A stretch of DNA of 5,399 bases, taken from the NCBI GenBank assembly GCA_018898235.1, contig JAHIJU010000430.1, positions 1 to 5,399 on the forward strand, given 5' to 3'. The DNA comes from Actinomycetota bacterium (GTDB taxonomy: Bacteria > Actinomycetota > Actinomycetes > Actinomycetales > Cellulomonadaceae). The notes beneath the pieces are model-generated. The model did not search any database. It was not told the origin of the DNA and worked only from the letters and a program-made list of their open reading frames with translations. Position numbers and translations under genes: made by a program. Shown here piece after piece: positions 1 to 5,145 of this stretch. Each line of letters opens with the position of its first letter. The stretch's first letter is position 1.

Positions 1-402
1 AAGATGAGCAAGTCGGCCGGGAACGCCATCGCACTCACGGCGACCCCCGACGAGATCGCCCGGGCGGTGCGCGGCGCCCGTACCGACGCCGAGCGGACCA
101 TCACCTACGAGCCGGACCGGCGCCCGCACGTGGCCAACCTGCTGCGCCTGGCCACGCTCGCCGGTGCCGGCGACCCGCAGGAGGTGGCCGCCCGGATCGG
201 CGACCGCGGGGCCGGCGCCCTCAAGACCCTGCTCACCGACGCCCTGGTGGAACGCCTGGCGCCCGTCCGCGAACGCGCCGCCCTGCTGCAGGGCGATCGC
301 GCCCAGGTCGCCACGGTCCTGCGGGACGGCAACGCCCGCGCGCGCGACGAGGCGGCCCGCACCCTCACCCGCGTCCGGCACGCGATGCGCATGGTGGTGT
401 GA
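1..402 (+). CDS. trpS: Tryptophanyl-tRNA synthetase, C-terminal part (5' end outside window)
   Basis: This enzyme charges tRNA-Trp with tryptophan, using ATP, in the cytoplasm (class Ic aminoacyl-tRNA synthetase). The reading frame is open from base 1 and gives 133 residues to a TGA stop. It begins exactly with the class I signature KMSKS (residues 1-5), followed by SAGNAIAL. The ATP-binding loop is therefore present, but the HIGH motif and most of the Rossmann fold lie upstream of the window. The remainder is the helical C-terminal domain that recognises the anticodon. From memory it follows the bacterial TrpRS pattern: a DAERTITYEP stretch, then VANLLRLATLAGAG, ALKTLLTDALVERLAPVRERAALL, and a final DGNARARDEAARTLTRVRHAMRMV. 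The ATG at base 4 is the Met inside KMSKS, not a start. The gene converges on the hydrolase 27 bases downstream. Identification is firm; only the N-terminal part is missing. Confidence 0.95.
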   Translation, partial: KMSKSAGNAIALTATPDEIARAVRGARTDAERTITYEPDRRPHVANLLRLATLAGAGDPQEVAARIGDRGAGALKTLLTDALVERLAPVRERAALLQGDRAQVATVLRDGNARARDEAARTLTRVRHAMRMVV

Positions 403-420
403 GACGGATGGTGGTGTGAG
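391..420. repeat. Short tandem duplication across the trpS stop codon
   Basis: The 13-base string ATGGTGGTGTGAG occurs at 391-403 and again at 408-420, a period of 17 bases with ACGG between the copies. The first copy encodes the last residues (Met-Val-Val) and stop of trpS. The second lies outside the gene in a different frame. It looks like a recent slippage or duplication event. The second copy also supplies the left arm of the hairpin at 413-429. Confidence 0.8.
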
Positions 421-429
421 GCGCACACC
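413..429. terminator. Small hairpin in the trpS/hydrolase convergent gap
   Basis: GGTGTG (413-418) pairs perfectly with CACACC (424-429) around the five-base loop AGGCG. The stem fills the gap between the trpS stop and the hydrolase stop (430-432), where a bidirectional terminator would be expected. There is no T tract on either strand, which is common in high-GC actinobacteria. An alternative fold pairs TGAGG (417-421) with CCTCA (428-432). At six base pairs the stem is weak, so the terminator role is inferred from position. Confidence 0.4.
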
Positions 430-1131
430 TCAGCCCGCGGTGCGCTCCACCGCCGCGACCACGAGGGCGGCCAGGTCGGCCGGACGGGACAGCTGCGGCC
501 AGTGGCCGGTGGGCAGCTCGACGATCTCGACGTCGCGGGCCCTGGCCAGCTCGGCGACGTACGGGTGCCCACCGGCCATGAGGTCACGCAGCTGCTCGGC
601 CTTCATGGTCGAGGAGATCACGGTGGCCGGAACGGCGAGGCGCCTCTCATCGTGCAGGTGCTGCGGGCCGGCGGCGACCTGCGCCGGCACCGGCCGGGCG
701 CGGGCGCGGAACTCCTCGAGCATGGACGGGGTCAGACCGGCCAGCTCCTCGTCCTCGAAGAAGCCCCAGTCCGGCAGCGGGACCGTGCCGTCGACCACCG
801 GCAGGTCGTCGTTGACGACACCGCCCTCGCCGAGCGGGCCGGCGTCGACGTAGACGAGGCGGGCCACCGCCTCGGGCCGCGCATCGGCGACCGCGTAGGC
901 GACAGCGCCGCCGCCGCTGTGCCCGACGACCACGGCCGGGGCGCCCAGCGCGTCGAGCACCCGCACGACGGCCGCGGCCTGGTCGGCCAGCGTGACGTCG
1001 GTCGGGTCGCCCGGGGTCAGGCCGAGCGGGGTCACGGGGTGCGGCCGGTGACCGGCCGCGGCCAGTGCGGCGGTCACGGGGCCCCAGCTGGAGCCGTCGA
1101 GCCAGAATCCGGGGATGAGGATGATGTCCAT
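430..1131 (-). CDS. Alpha/beta-fold hydrolase (EstC/methylesterase-like)
   Basis: A cytoplasmic serine hydrolase of 233 residues, a normal length for small single-domain alpha/beta hydrolases. It begins MDIILIPGFWLDGSSW, the first core strand followed by the oxyanion-hole loop after the HxG-type turn (here PGFW, residues 7-10). The nucleophile elbow is GHSGG (residues 70-74), with Ser72 as the catalytic serine. LVYVDAG (92-98) is the next core strand. The C-terminal catalytic histidine is His210 in PTGHWPQLSRP, a sequence typical of this subfamily. The catalytic acid cannot be fixed by eye. There is no signal peptide or membrane segment. The frame is open further upstream, but that extension (Arg-rich, running through the terminator and into qorB) is not protein-like, so the ATG at 1129-1131 is the start. 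No good Shine-Dalgarno sequence precedes it. Substrate is unknown; ester or lactone hydrolysis is the family expectation. It lies downstream of qorB on the same strand but behind a strong terminator, so it is probably transcribed alone. Confidence 0.88.
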   Translation of the reverse strand: MDIILIPGFWLDGSSWGPVTAALAAAGHRPHPVTPLGLTPGDPTDVTLADQAAAVVRVLDALGAPAVVVGHSGGGAVAYAVADARPEAVARLVYVDAGPLGEGGVVNDDLPVVDGTVPLPDWGFFEDEELAGLTPSMLEEFRARARPVPAQVAAGPQHLHDERRLAVPATVISSTMKAEQLRDLMAGGHPYVAELARARDVEIVELPTGHWPQLSRPADLAALVVAAVERTAG

Positions 1132-1137
1132 GCCCCG

Positions 1138-1143
1138 ACGGTA
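1138..1143 (-). promoter_or_regulatory. Possible -10 element for a leaderless hydrolase transcript
   Basis: Read on the minus strand, TACCGT fits the TANNNT pattern of actinobacterial -10 boxes. It ends six bases before the hydrolase ATG, which would place the transcription start at or next to the A of ATG. The gene lacks a convincing Shine-Dalgarno sequence, which agrees with leaderless expression. No clear -35 hexamer is seen at the usual distance. The motif is short and could occur by chance. Confidence 0.3.
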
Positions 1144-1197
1144 GAAGTCGCCACCCACACGCGCCCGGCGTCCGCGTGCGAAGCGGCGGACGGTGAA

Positions 1198-1236
1198 GCG
1201 GCGGCGGGATGGACGCCTCATCCATCCCGCCGCCGC
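1198..1236 (-). terminator. Perfect 16-bp stem-loop terminator after qorB
   Basis: Bases 1198-1213 and 1221-1236 are exact reverse complements over 16 positions, with a seven-base loop (CGCCTCA, 1214-1220). On the minus strand the stem starts 13 bases after the qorB stop codon (1250-1252). It lies before the hydrolase promoter region, exactly where a terminator for qorB should be. There is no T tract, the form often found in high-GC actinobacteria. It argues against qorB and the hydrolase forming one operon, although partial read-through cannot be excluded. Confidence 0.8.
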
Positions 1237-1249
1237 CGCCGGTGTCTGC

Positions 1250-2098
1250 TCAGCCGAGAGCGGCGCGCAACGCCTCGACCAGCGGCGTGGTCGGGCGGCC
1301 GATGAGCGTGCGCAGGTCGGCGGTGGCGTCGGCCAGCAGCCCGGCCTTGATCCCGGCGTCGGCCGCAGCGGCGAACTGGGCACCACCCTCGGGCACCCCG
1401 GCGGCCACGAGCGCCGCGACGTACTCCTCGCCCGGCAGATCGCGGTAGACGACCTCGCGCCCGATCAGCTCGCCGATCACGGCAGCCAGCTCCGGGTAGT
1501 CCCAGGCGTGGTCACCGGACAGCTCGTAGACCTTGCCCTCGTGGCCCTCACCGAGCAGCACGGCTGCGGCCGCGGCTGCGTAGTCGGCGCGCGTCGCGCT
1601 GGCGACCCGACCGTCACCGGCCGCACCGAGCAGCACACCCGTGGCCCGGGCACCCTCGACGGAGCCGACGTAGTTCTCCGTGTACCAGTTGTTGCGCAGG
1701 ATGGTCCAGGTCAGGCCGCTGGCGTGCAGCGCCGCCTCGGTGACCCGGTGCTCCGGGACCACGACGAGGTCGGAGGTGTCGGCGTGCGACGCGCTCGTGT
1801 ACACGATGCGGCCGACACCCGCCTCCACCGCCGCGTCGATGACGGCCTGGTGCTGGACCGCGCGCTGACCCACCTCGCTGGAGGAGACGAGCATGACGGT
1901 GTCGGCGCCGGTGAAGGCGGCGACCAGCGTCTGCGGCTCGGTGTAGTCCAGGGCGGCGACCTGGACCCCGAGGTCCGCAACGGTCTCGGGCCGACGGGCA
2001 CCGGCCACGACCGTTGCCGGGTCGGCGCCCGCGGCGAGCAGCTCGGTGACGATGAGGCGGCCGAGGTGGCCGCTGGCTCCGGTGACGACGATCGACAT
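1250..2098 (-). CDS. qorB: NAD(P)H:quinone oxidoreductase, QorB/YtfG-like (NmrA-type atypical SDR)
   Basis: A 282-residue cytoplasmic oxidoreductase of the NmrA-like atypical short-chain dehydrogenase family, close in length to Escherichia coli QorB (286 residues), which reduces quinones with NADPH. The N-terminal Rossmann motif is GASGHLG (residues 7-13). Arg35-Arg36 after the second strand suit NADP phosphate binding. From memory of QorB, matching blocks run the whole length: LVSSSEVGQRAVQH (70-83), YTSASHADTS (100-109), LRNNWYTENY (134-143), GAAGDGRVASATRADYAAAA (158-177), EGKVYELSGDHAW (187-199) and LIGRPTTPLVEAL (265-277). The usual SDR Tyr-x-x-x-Lys pair is replaced by family-specific residues, as in other NmrA-like proteins. 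The ATG at 2096-2098 is chosen for its GGAGGA ribosome site and because the Rossmann motif follows at once; the open frame upstream is Pro- and Thr-rich and not conserved in style. It is divergent from the chemoreceptor gene. In E. coli the divergent neighbour is the regulator QorR; no such regulator is present here. Confidence 0.88.
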   Translation of the reverse strand: MSIVVTGASGHLGRLIVTELLAAGADPATVVAGARRPETVADLGVQVAALDYTEPQTLVAAFTGADTVMLVSSSEVGQRAVQHQAVIDAAVEAGVGRIVYTSASHADTSDLVVVPEHRVTEAALHASGLTWTILRNNWYTENYVGSVEGARATGVLLGAAGDGRVASATRADYAAAAAAVLLGEGHEGKVYELSGDHAWDYPELAAVIGELIGREVVYRDLPGEEYVAALVAAGVPEGGAQFAAAADAGIKAGLLADATADLRTLIGRPTTPLVEALRAALG

Positions 2099-2101
2099 GG
2101 G

Positions 2102-2107
2102 TCCTCC
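2102..2107 (-). promoter_or_regulatory. Ribosome binding site of qorB
   Basis: On the minus strand GGAGGA precedes the qorB ATG by three bases (CCC). It is a strong Shine-Dalgarno match, with the core GGAGG four bases from the ATG. The spacing is slightly short but usable. It fixes the start at 2096-2098 rather than the upstream in-frame codons. Confidence 0.75.
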
Positions 2108-2188
2108 AGGTGTAGGGGTGGTGCCACCTGCCCAACACGGGGGCGGGGTGCGCTCTTCCCATTTCGTTGACCGTTCACCGACCTGGTC

Positions 2189-2204
2189 TGTGACGTGCGT
2201 CACG
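2189..2204. promoter_or_regulatory. CRP/GlxR-type palindromic operator in the qorB/mcp divergent region
   Basis: The sequence reads TGTGA-CGTGCG-TCACG. It contains the inverted repeat GTGACG-TG-CGTCAC with perfect six-base arms. This matches the TGTGA-N6-TCACA layout bound by CRP-family regulators, including actinobacterial GlxR and Crp, at all but the last base. It lies about 90 bases before the qorB start and 85 bases before the chemoreceptor start, so it could act on either or both. Binding is inferred from the motif alone. Confidence 0.5.
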
Positions 2205-2232
2205 GGAATCCCAGTCCAGGCGACGCGATGGA

Positions 2233-2259
2233 TCAGCGCGGAGCGCGCACTGCCGATCG
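2233..2259 (+). promoter_or_regulatory. Candidate sigma-28 (FliA/WhiG-type) promoter for the chemoreceptor
   Basis: GCCGATCG at 2252-2259 matches seven of eight positions, or at least the invariant GCCGAT core, of the sigma-28 -10 element GCCGATAA. Exactly 15 bases upstream is TCAG (2233-2236), a partial match to the -35 element (TAAA in the classical form; TCA-type variants are expected in actinobacteria). A start of transcription near 2265 would leave a leader of about 25 bases containing the AAGGAGG site. Chemoreceptor genes are typical FliA targets. The -35 match is weak, so the call rests mainly on the -10 core, spacing and gene type. Confidence 0.4.
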
Positions 2260-2276
2260 GAGGGGTTCGGCGTGCG

Positions 2277-2283
2277 AAGGAGG
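2277..2283 (+). promoter_or_regulatory. Ribosome binding site of the chemoreceptor gene
   Basis: AAGGAGG lies six bases before the ATG at 2290, an ideal Shine-Dalgarno sequence and spacing. A second option exists upstream: GGAGGGG at 2259-2265, six bases before an in-frame GTG at 2272, which would add six residues. The ATG is preferred because its site is the closer match, and because the candidate promoter would start transcription at or after the other site. Confidence 0.7.
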
Positions 2284-2289
2284 ACGGCC

Positions 2290-3495
2290 ATGGCCGGGAC
2301 GAGGGCGCCCAGGCGACGACTCACGCTGCTCACGCGACTTGTCAGCGCGATCGTGGTCGCCGCGGCCGTGATGGGCGCCGCGATCGCCGCTGCGATGGTG
2401 CGACTCGCCCAGCTGCGGTCACTGCCCGACGACGCGCTGTGGCACGGCACGGTCGCGGTCGCGACGTCGGCGGCCTCGACGGCGCTCGTCGTCGGGATCG
2501 TGCTGGCAGCCGCGACCGGCGCCGTGGGGGTCGCCCTCGTCGGACGGGCCGTCCTGCACGACGCCCACGAGGTCCAGTCGGCGCTCGACGCGCTGGCCGT
2601 CGGCGACCTCACCGTGCACCCGGCGGTGCACCGCGACTACGAGCTCGGTGACATGGCCGATGCGCTGAGCCGCAGCCTCACCGTGGTGGCCGGGACCATC
2701 CGCCACGTCGAGGAGCTCGCCGAGCAGGTGCGCTCGGCCAGCGCGGCGCTGTCGGCCGCGGGTGTGCAGCTGGCCGAGGAGTCGCGGACGACCAGCGGAC
2801 AGGCGGGGCTGGCGGCCGCCGCAGCCGAACAGGTGAGCGTGAACGTGCAGATGGTGGCCGCAGGCGCCGAGCAGATGGGCAGCTCGATCAGTGAGATCGC
2901 GCAGAACGCGTCGCGAGCGGCGCGGGTGGCGGCTCAGGCCACGGAGGTGGCGGCGGCGACCAACGAGCAGATGGCCCGGCTCGGGGCGTCGAGCCAGGAG
3001 ATCGGTGCCGTGGTCAGCGCGGTGACGCAGATCGCGAAGCAGACGAACCTGCTGGCACTGAACGCGACGATCGAGGCTGCTCGTGCTGGTGAGGCCGGGA
3101 AGGGTTTCGCGGTGGTGGCCGGTGAGGTCAAGGACCTCGCGCAGGAGACCGCCAAGGCGACCGAAGACATCGCCCGGCGGGTCGAGGCGATCCAGTCCGA
3201 GACCGGTGGCGCGGTCGACGCGATCGGGCAGATCGCCGGGATCGTGGCGCAGATCAACGACTACCAGACCACCATCGCCGCCGCGGTCGAGGAACAGACC
3301 GCGACCACCACCGAGATGAGCCGGGGGATCAGCGAGGCCGCGAGCGGATCGGGCGAGATCGCCGCCAACATCACCGGGGTGGCCTCGGCGGCCACCGCCT
3401 CGACCGATGTGGCCCAGCAGATGGGAGCCGCCGTCGCCGGCCTCGCCCGGCTCGCCGGTGAGCTCGCCGACGAGGTCGAGACCTTCAGCTGCTGA
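2290..3495 (+). CDS. Methyl-accepting chemotaxis protein without an extracellular sensor domain
   Basis: A 401-residue inner-membrane receptor that would control the CheA kinase through CheW. After a basic N-terminus (RAPRRR) comes a first membrane helix, about residues 15-40. A loop of only about 13 residues follows (RSLPDDALWHG), then a second helix, about 55-88. No room remains for the usual external ligand domain. A HAMP-like segment spans about 86-135, with GDL at 105-107 and a DYELGDMADAL block before its second helix. The long coiled-coil signalling domain runs from about 138 to 398. Its hairpin tip is textbook: QIAKQTNLLALNATIEAARA (247-266), then GKGFAVVAGEVKDLAQET. By length the domain is near the 36-heptad class. 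The C-terminus is VETFSC, without a long tether for a CheR-docking pentapeptide. No che or flagellar gene is adjacent, so it probably belongs to a scattered motility regulon. It might sense membrane or internal state rather than an external ligand; that is inference. Confidence 0.93.
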   Translation: MAGTRAPRRRLTLLTRLVSAIVVAAAVMGAAIAAAMVRLAQLRSLPDDALWHGTVAVATSAASTALVVGIVLAAATGAVGVALVGRAVLHDAHEVQSALDALAVGDLTVHPAVHRDYELGDMADALSRSLTVVAGTIRHVEELAEQVRSASAALSAAGVQLAEESRTTSGQAGLAAAAAEQVSVNVQMVAAGAEQMGSSISEIAQNASRAARVAAQATEVAAATNEQMARLGASSQEIGAVVSAVTQIAKQTNLLALNATIEAARAGEAGKGFAVVAGEVKDLAQETAKATEDIARRVEAIQSETGGAVDAIGQIAGIVAQINDYQTTIAAAVEEQTATTTEMSRGISEAASGSGEIAANITGVASAATASTDVAQQMGAAVAGLARLAGELADEVETFSC

Positions 3496-3502
3496 GCTGT
3501 CA

Positions 3503-3526
3503 GGACCAGACCGCCACGGCTGGTCC
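3503..3526 (+). terminator. Hairpin just downstream of the chemoreceptor gene
   Basis: GGACCAG (3503-3509) pairs with CTGGTCC (3520-3526). Inside it CCG (3511-3513) pairs with CGG (3517-3519), leaving one bulged A (3510) and the loop CCA. This gives about ten base pairs starting seven bases after the stop codon, a good position for a Rho-independent terminator. There is no T tract. Confidence 0.6.
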
Positions 3527-3562
3527 CCGCAGGCTCGCCCCACAGAACCAGCGGCACCACCC

Positions 3563-3580
3563 CGGGCGCTAGGACGCCCG
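3563..3580. terminator. Second hairpin in the mcp/permease convergent gap
   Basis: CGGGCG (3563-3568) and CGCCCG (3575-3580) form a perfect six-base, all G:C stem with the loop CTAGGA. It sits in the middle of the gap between two convergent genes, so it may act as a backup terminator in either direction. The short stem makes this uncertain. Confidence 0.4.
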
Positions 3581-3585
3581 TCCGC

Positions 3586-3604
3586 GGCATCCTGCCTGGA
3601 TGCC
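3586..3604. terminator. Third hairpin, nearest the permease stop
   Basis: GGCATCC (3586-3592) and GGATGCC (3598-3604) form a perfect seven-base stem around the loop TGCCT. It lies 29 bases beyond the permease stop codon (read on the minus strand), so it is the best candidate terminator for the ABC transporter operon. There is no T tract. Confidence 0.5.
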
Positions 3605-3633
3605 CGACAGTCTCCTCAGCGAGAGCGAGCGCC

Positions 3634-5145
3634 CTAGAGCCGGCCGAGGCGGCGGCGCAGGCCGATCACCAGCACACCCGCGACCACGCCGGTCAAGACG
3701 AGCAGGTCGACCGGTGAGCCCGGCGCTGCGGCGACCGCGAGCGCGCCGGTCACGAGGGCGATGAGGAAGGCGTCGGCCTGCCACAGCGAGACGTTCAGAG
3801 ACGACAGGTCGCCGAACGGGCTGGGCATCGGGGTCAGCAGCAGCACCGGCAGCGGACCCTTCGCGCTGTCGAAGGCCCGGATCAGCACGACGAGGACCAG
3901 CACCGCACAGACCGGCAGCACCCGCACACCGACGCCGAGCACGGCGGCCGCGCCGACGCCGACCGCCGTCGAGACGAGGGCGACGGCCAACGGAGCCAGG
4001 CCGTGACGGATGAACAACGCCGGTGTGGTGTAGCCGTACAAGGGTGGGGCGACGGCCGCGTCTGTGGCGTGGCGAAACCCGTCGGTCAGCGCGCCGAGCG
4101 CCAGGTAGGCCAGCGCCGCGCCGAAGGCGGCGAGGACCCACCCGGTCGGCAGGCTCGTGGCCACGGCGAGCAGGACGACGGCGACCACGAGGGAGACGAC
4201 GCCGACGGCGAGCCGCACCGGAGTGCGTGCTGCGCCGACCAGATCCCGCACCAGGAACAGGGCTGCCGACGGGCCGCCGCGCACCGCCCGCCAGCGTCGG
4301 CCGACCGACGGCCGGGCGCGCAGCCCGCCGAGGGCATGCGCGACATCGCCGGACAGGGCTGCGGTCCCGACGGCACGCCAGCGAGCGGCGTCCTCGGCCA
4401 ACCTGGCGCTACGCAGCAGGTCGAGCAATGGCCTCGCAGCCCCGACGGCGACGAATGCGAGCAGGACCAGGGCGACGTCGGAGAGGGCGAACGACGTCGC
4501 GGCCGGCGGCCAGGCAACCGCCACCCAGTCCCACGGCAGGACTGCCCCGACTGCGGGGACCGCCAGCCCGAGCACTGTCAGTACGGTGAGCAGCCCGCCG
4601 ACGAGCCCGGCCACTCGCGGGGACGCTGCTTGCCCCGCGAGCCAGGTCACCGCACCGACCACCGCGAACACCGCGCACAGAGCCATGAACCGCACGGCAC
4701 CGCCCAGGCCGGCGACCCCCGCACCCATGAAGACACCACCGAACAGCACCGCAGCCGCCAGGAGTGCCGCCACGGCGATCGCGGCCTTGGTGACAAATGG
4801 ACGAACCAGGGCGCGATGGTGTGGCAGGTCGGTGTCGGCCAGCAGCCGCACGAACGCAGGCTCGAGGTTGACCGGCCCATACAGCGCCCCCAGCCACACC
4901 AACCCCGCCAAGGTCAGCCCCAACGCCGCGCCTACCGCCGCGACGCTCGACGGCCCGACCAGGGCCGCCAGCGAGGGCGGGGCGGCCAGCGCAAGCACGA
5001 CGGCCCGCAGGATCGGGAACGCCACCAGCGGGGTCATCAGCGCGGCCAGGTACAGGCTGTAGGCCATGTCGGACGCGCCGCGTCGCGCGCCCCGGGCTCG
5101 GTAGGCACGCCGCAGCGCGCCCAGCCGTTCACCTGTCGGCTTCAT
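3634..5145 (-). CDS. ABC transporter permease-like protein with about 12 membrane helices
   Basis: A 503-residue integral membrane protein that should form the membrane part of an ABC exporter with the overlapping ATPase. Hydrophobic stretches suggest about 12 helices, near residues 27-51, 64-89, 120-145, 150-170, 178-203, 222-240, 306-332, 335-353, 382-405, 407-424, 457-474 and 478-496. An Arg-rich N-terminus (10-25) and an Arg-rich cytosolic loop (241-305) precede each set of six. In each half, a polar segment between the second and third helices (93-120 and about 354-381) could be the coupling helix that touches the ATPase. The size, the two-part form and the neighbour suggest the actinobacterial DUF6297-type permease group, recalled from memory and not certain. 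The ATG at 5143-5145 overlaps the ATPase gene by 17 bases and has a GAGGA site five bases before it, so the two are translationally coupled. The substrate is unknown. No other permease is seen in the window. Confidence 0.8.
   Translation of the reverse strand: MKPTGERLGALRRAYRARGARRGASDMAYSLYLAALMTPLVAFPILRAVVLALAAPPSLAALVGPSSVAAVGAALGLTLAGLVWLGALYGPVNLEPAFVRLLADTDLPHHRALVRPFVTKAAIAVAALLAAAVLFGGVFMGAGVAGLGGAVRFMALCAVFAVVGAVTWLAGQAASPRVAGLVGGLLTVLTVLGLAVPAVGAVLPWDWVAVAWPPAATSFALSDVALVLLAFVAVGAARPLLDLLRSARLAEDAARWRAVGTAALSGDVAHALGGLRARPSVGRRWRAVRGGPSAALFLVRDLVGAARTPVRLAVGVVSLVVAVVLLAVATSLPTGWVLAAFGAALAYLALGALTDGFRHATDAAVAPPLYGYTTPALFIRHGLAPLAVALVSTAVGVGAAAVLGVGVRVLPVCAVLVLVVLIRAFDSAKGPLPVLLLTPMPSPFGDLSSLNVSLWQADAFLIALVTGALAVAAAPGSPVDLLVLTGVVAGVLVIGLRRRLGRL

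Noticed and set aside
1132..1386. N-terminal extension of the hydrolase to an upstream ATG
   Set aside because: It would run through the 16-bp terminator stem and into the qorB coding region. The peptide is Arg- and Pro-rich, whereas the family fold begins at MDIILIPGF.
2167..2196. Sigma-70-like promoter with TTGACC (2167-2172) as -35
   Set aside because: No acceptable -10 hexamer lies 16-19 bases downstream; the region there is the CRP-like palindrome.
2099..2203. Upstream start for qorB adding 35 residues
   Set aside because: The added peptide is Pro/Thr/Trp-rich and precedes the Rossmann strand. The ATG at 2098 has a strong GGAGGA site and matches the family length.
3124..3138. Inverted repeat GAGGTC-AAG-GACCTC inside the receptor gene
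   Set aside because: It lies in the codons for the conserved EVKDLA segment, so the protein sequence explains it. A six-base stem is expected by chance in such DNA.
3478..3492. C-terminal VETF of the receptor as a CheR/CheB docking pentapeptide (NWETF-like)
   Set aside because: Only ETF matches, it is followed by SC, and there is no flexible linker after the coiled coil, so chance resemblance is more likely.
2419..3543. Long minus-strand open frame (374 codons) opposite the chemoreceptor
   Set aside because: Leu-, Gly-, Arg- and His-rich product with no recognisable motif. The opposite strand encodes an unmistakable chemoreceptor signalling domain.
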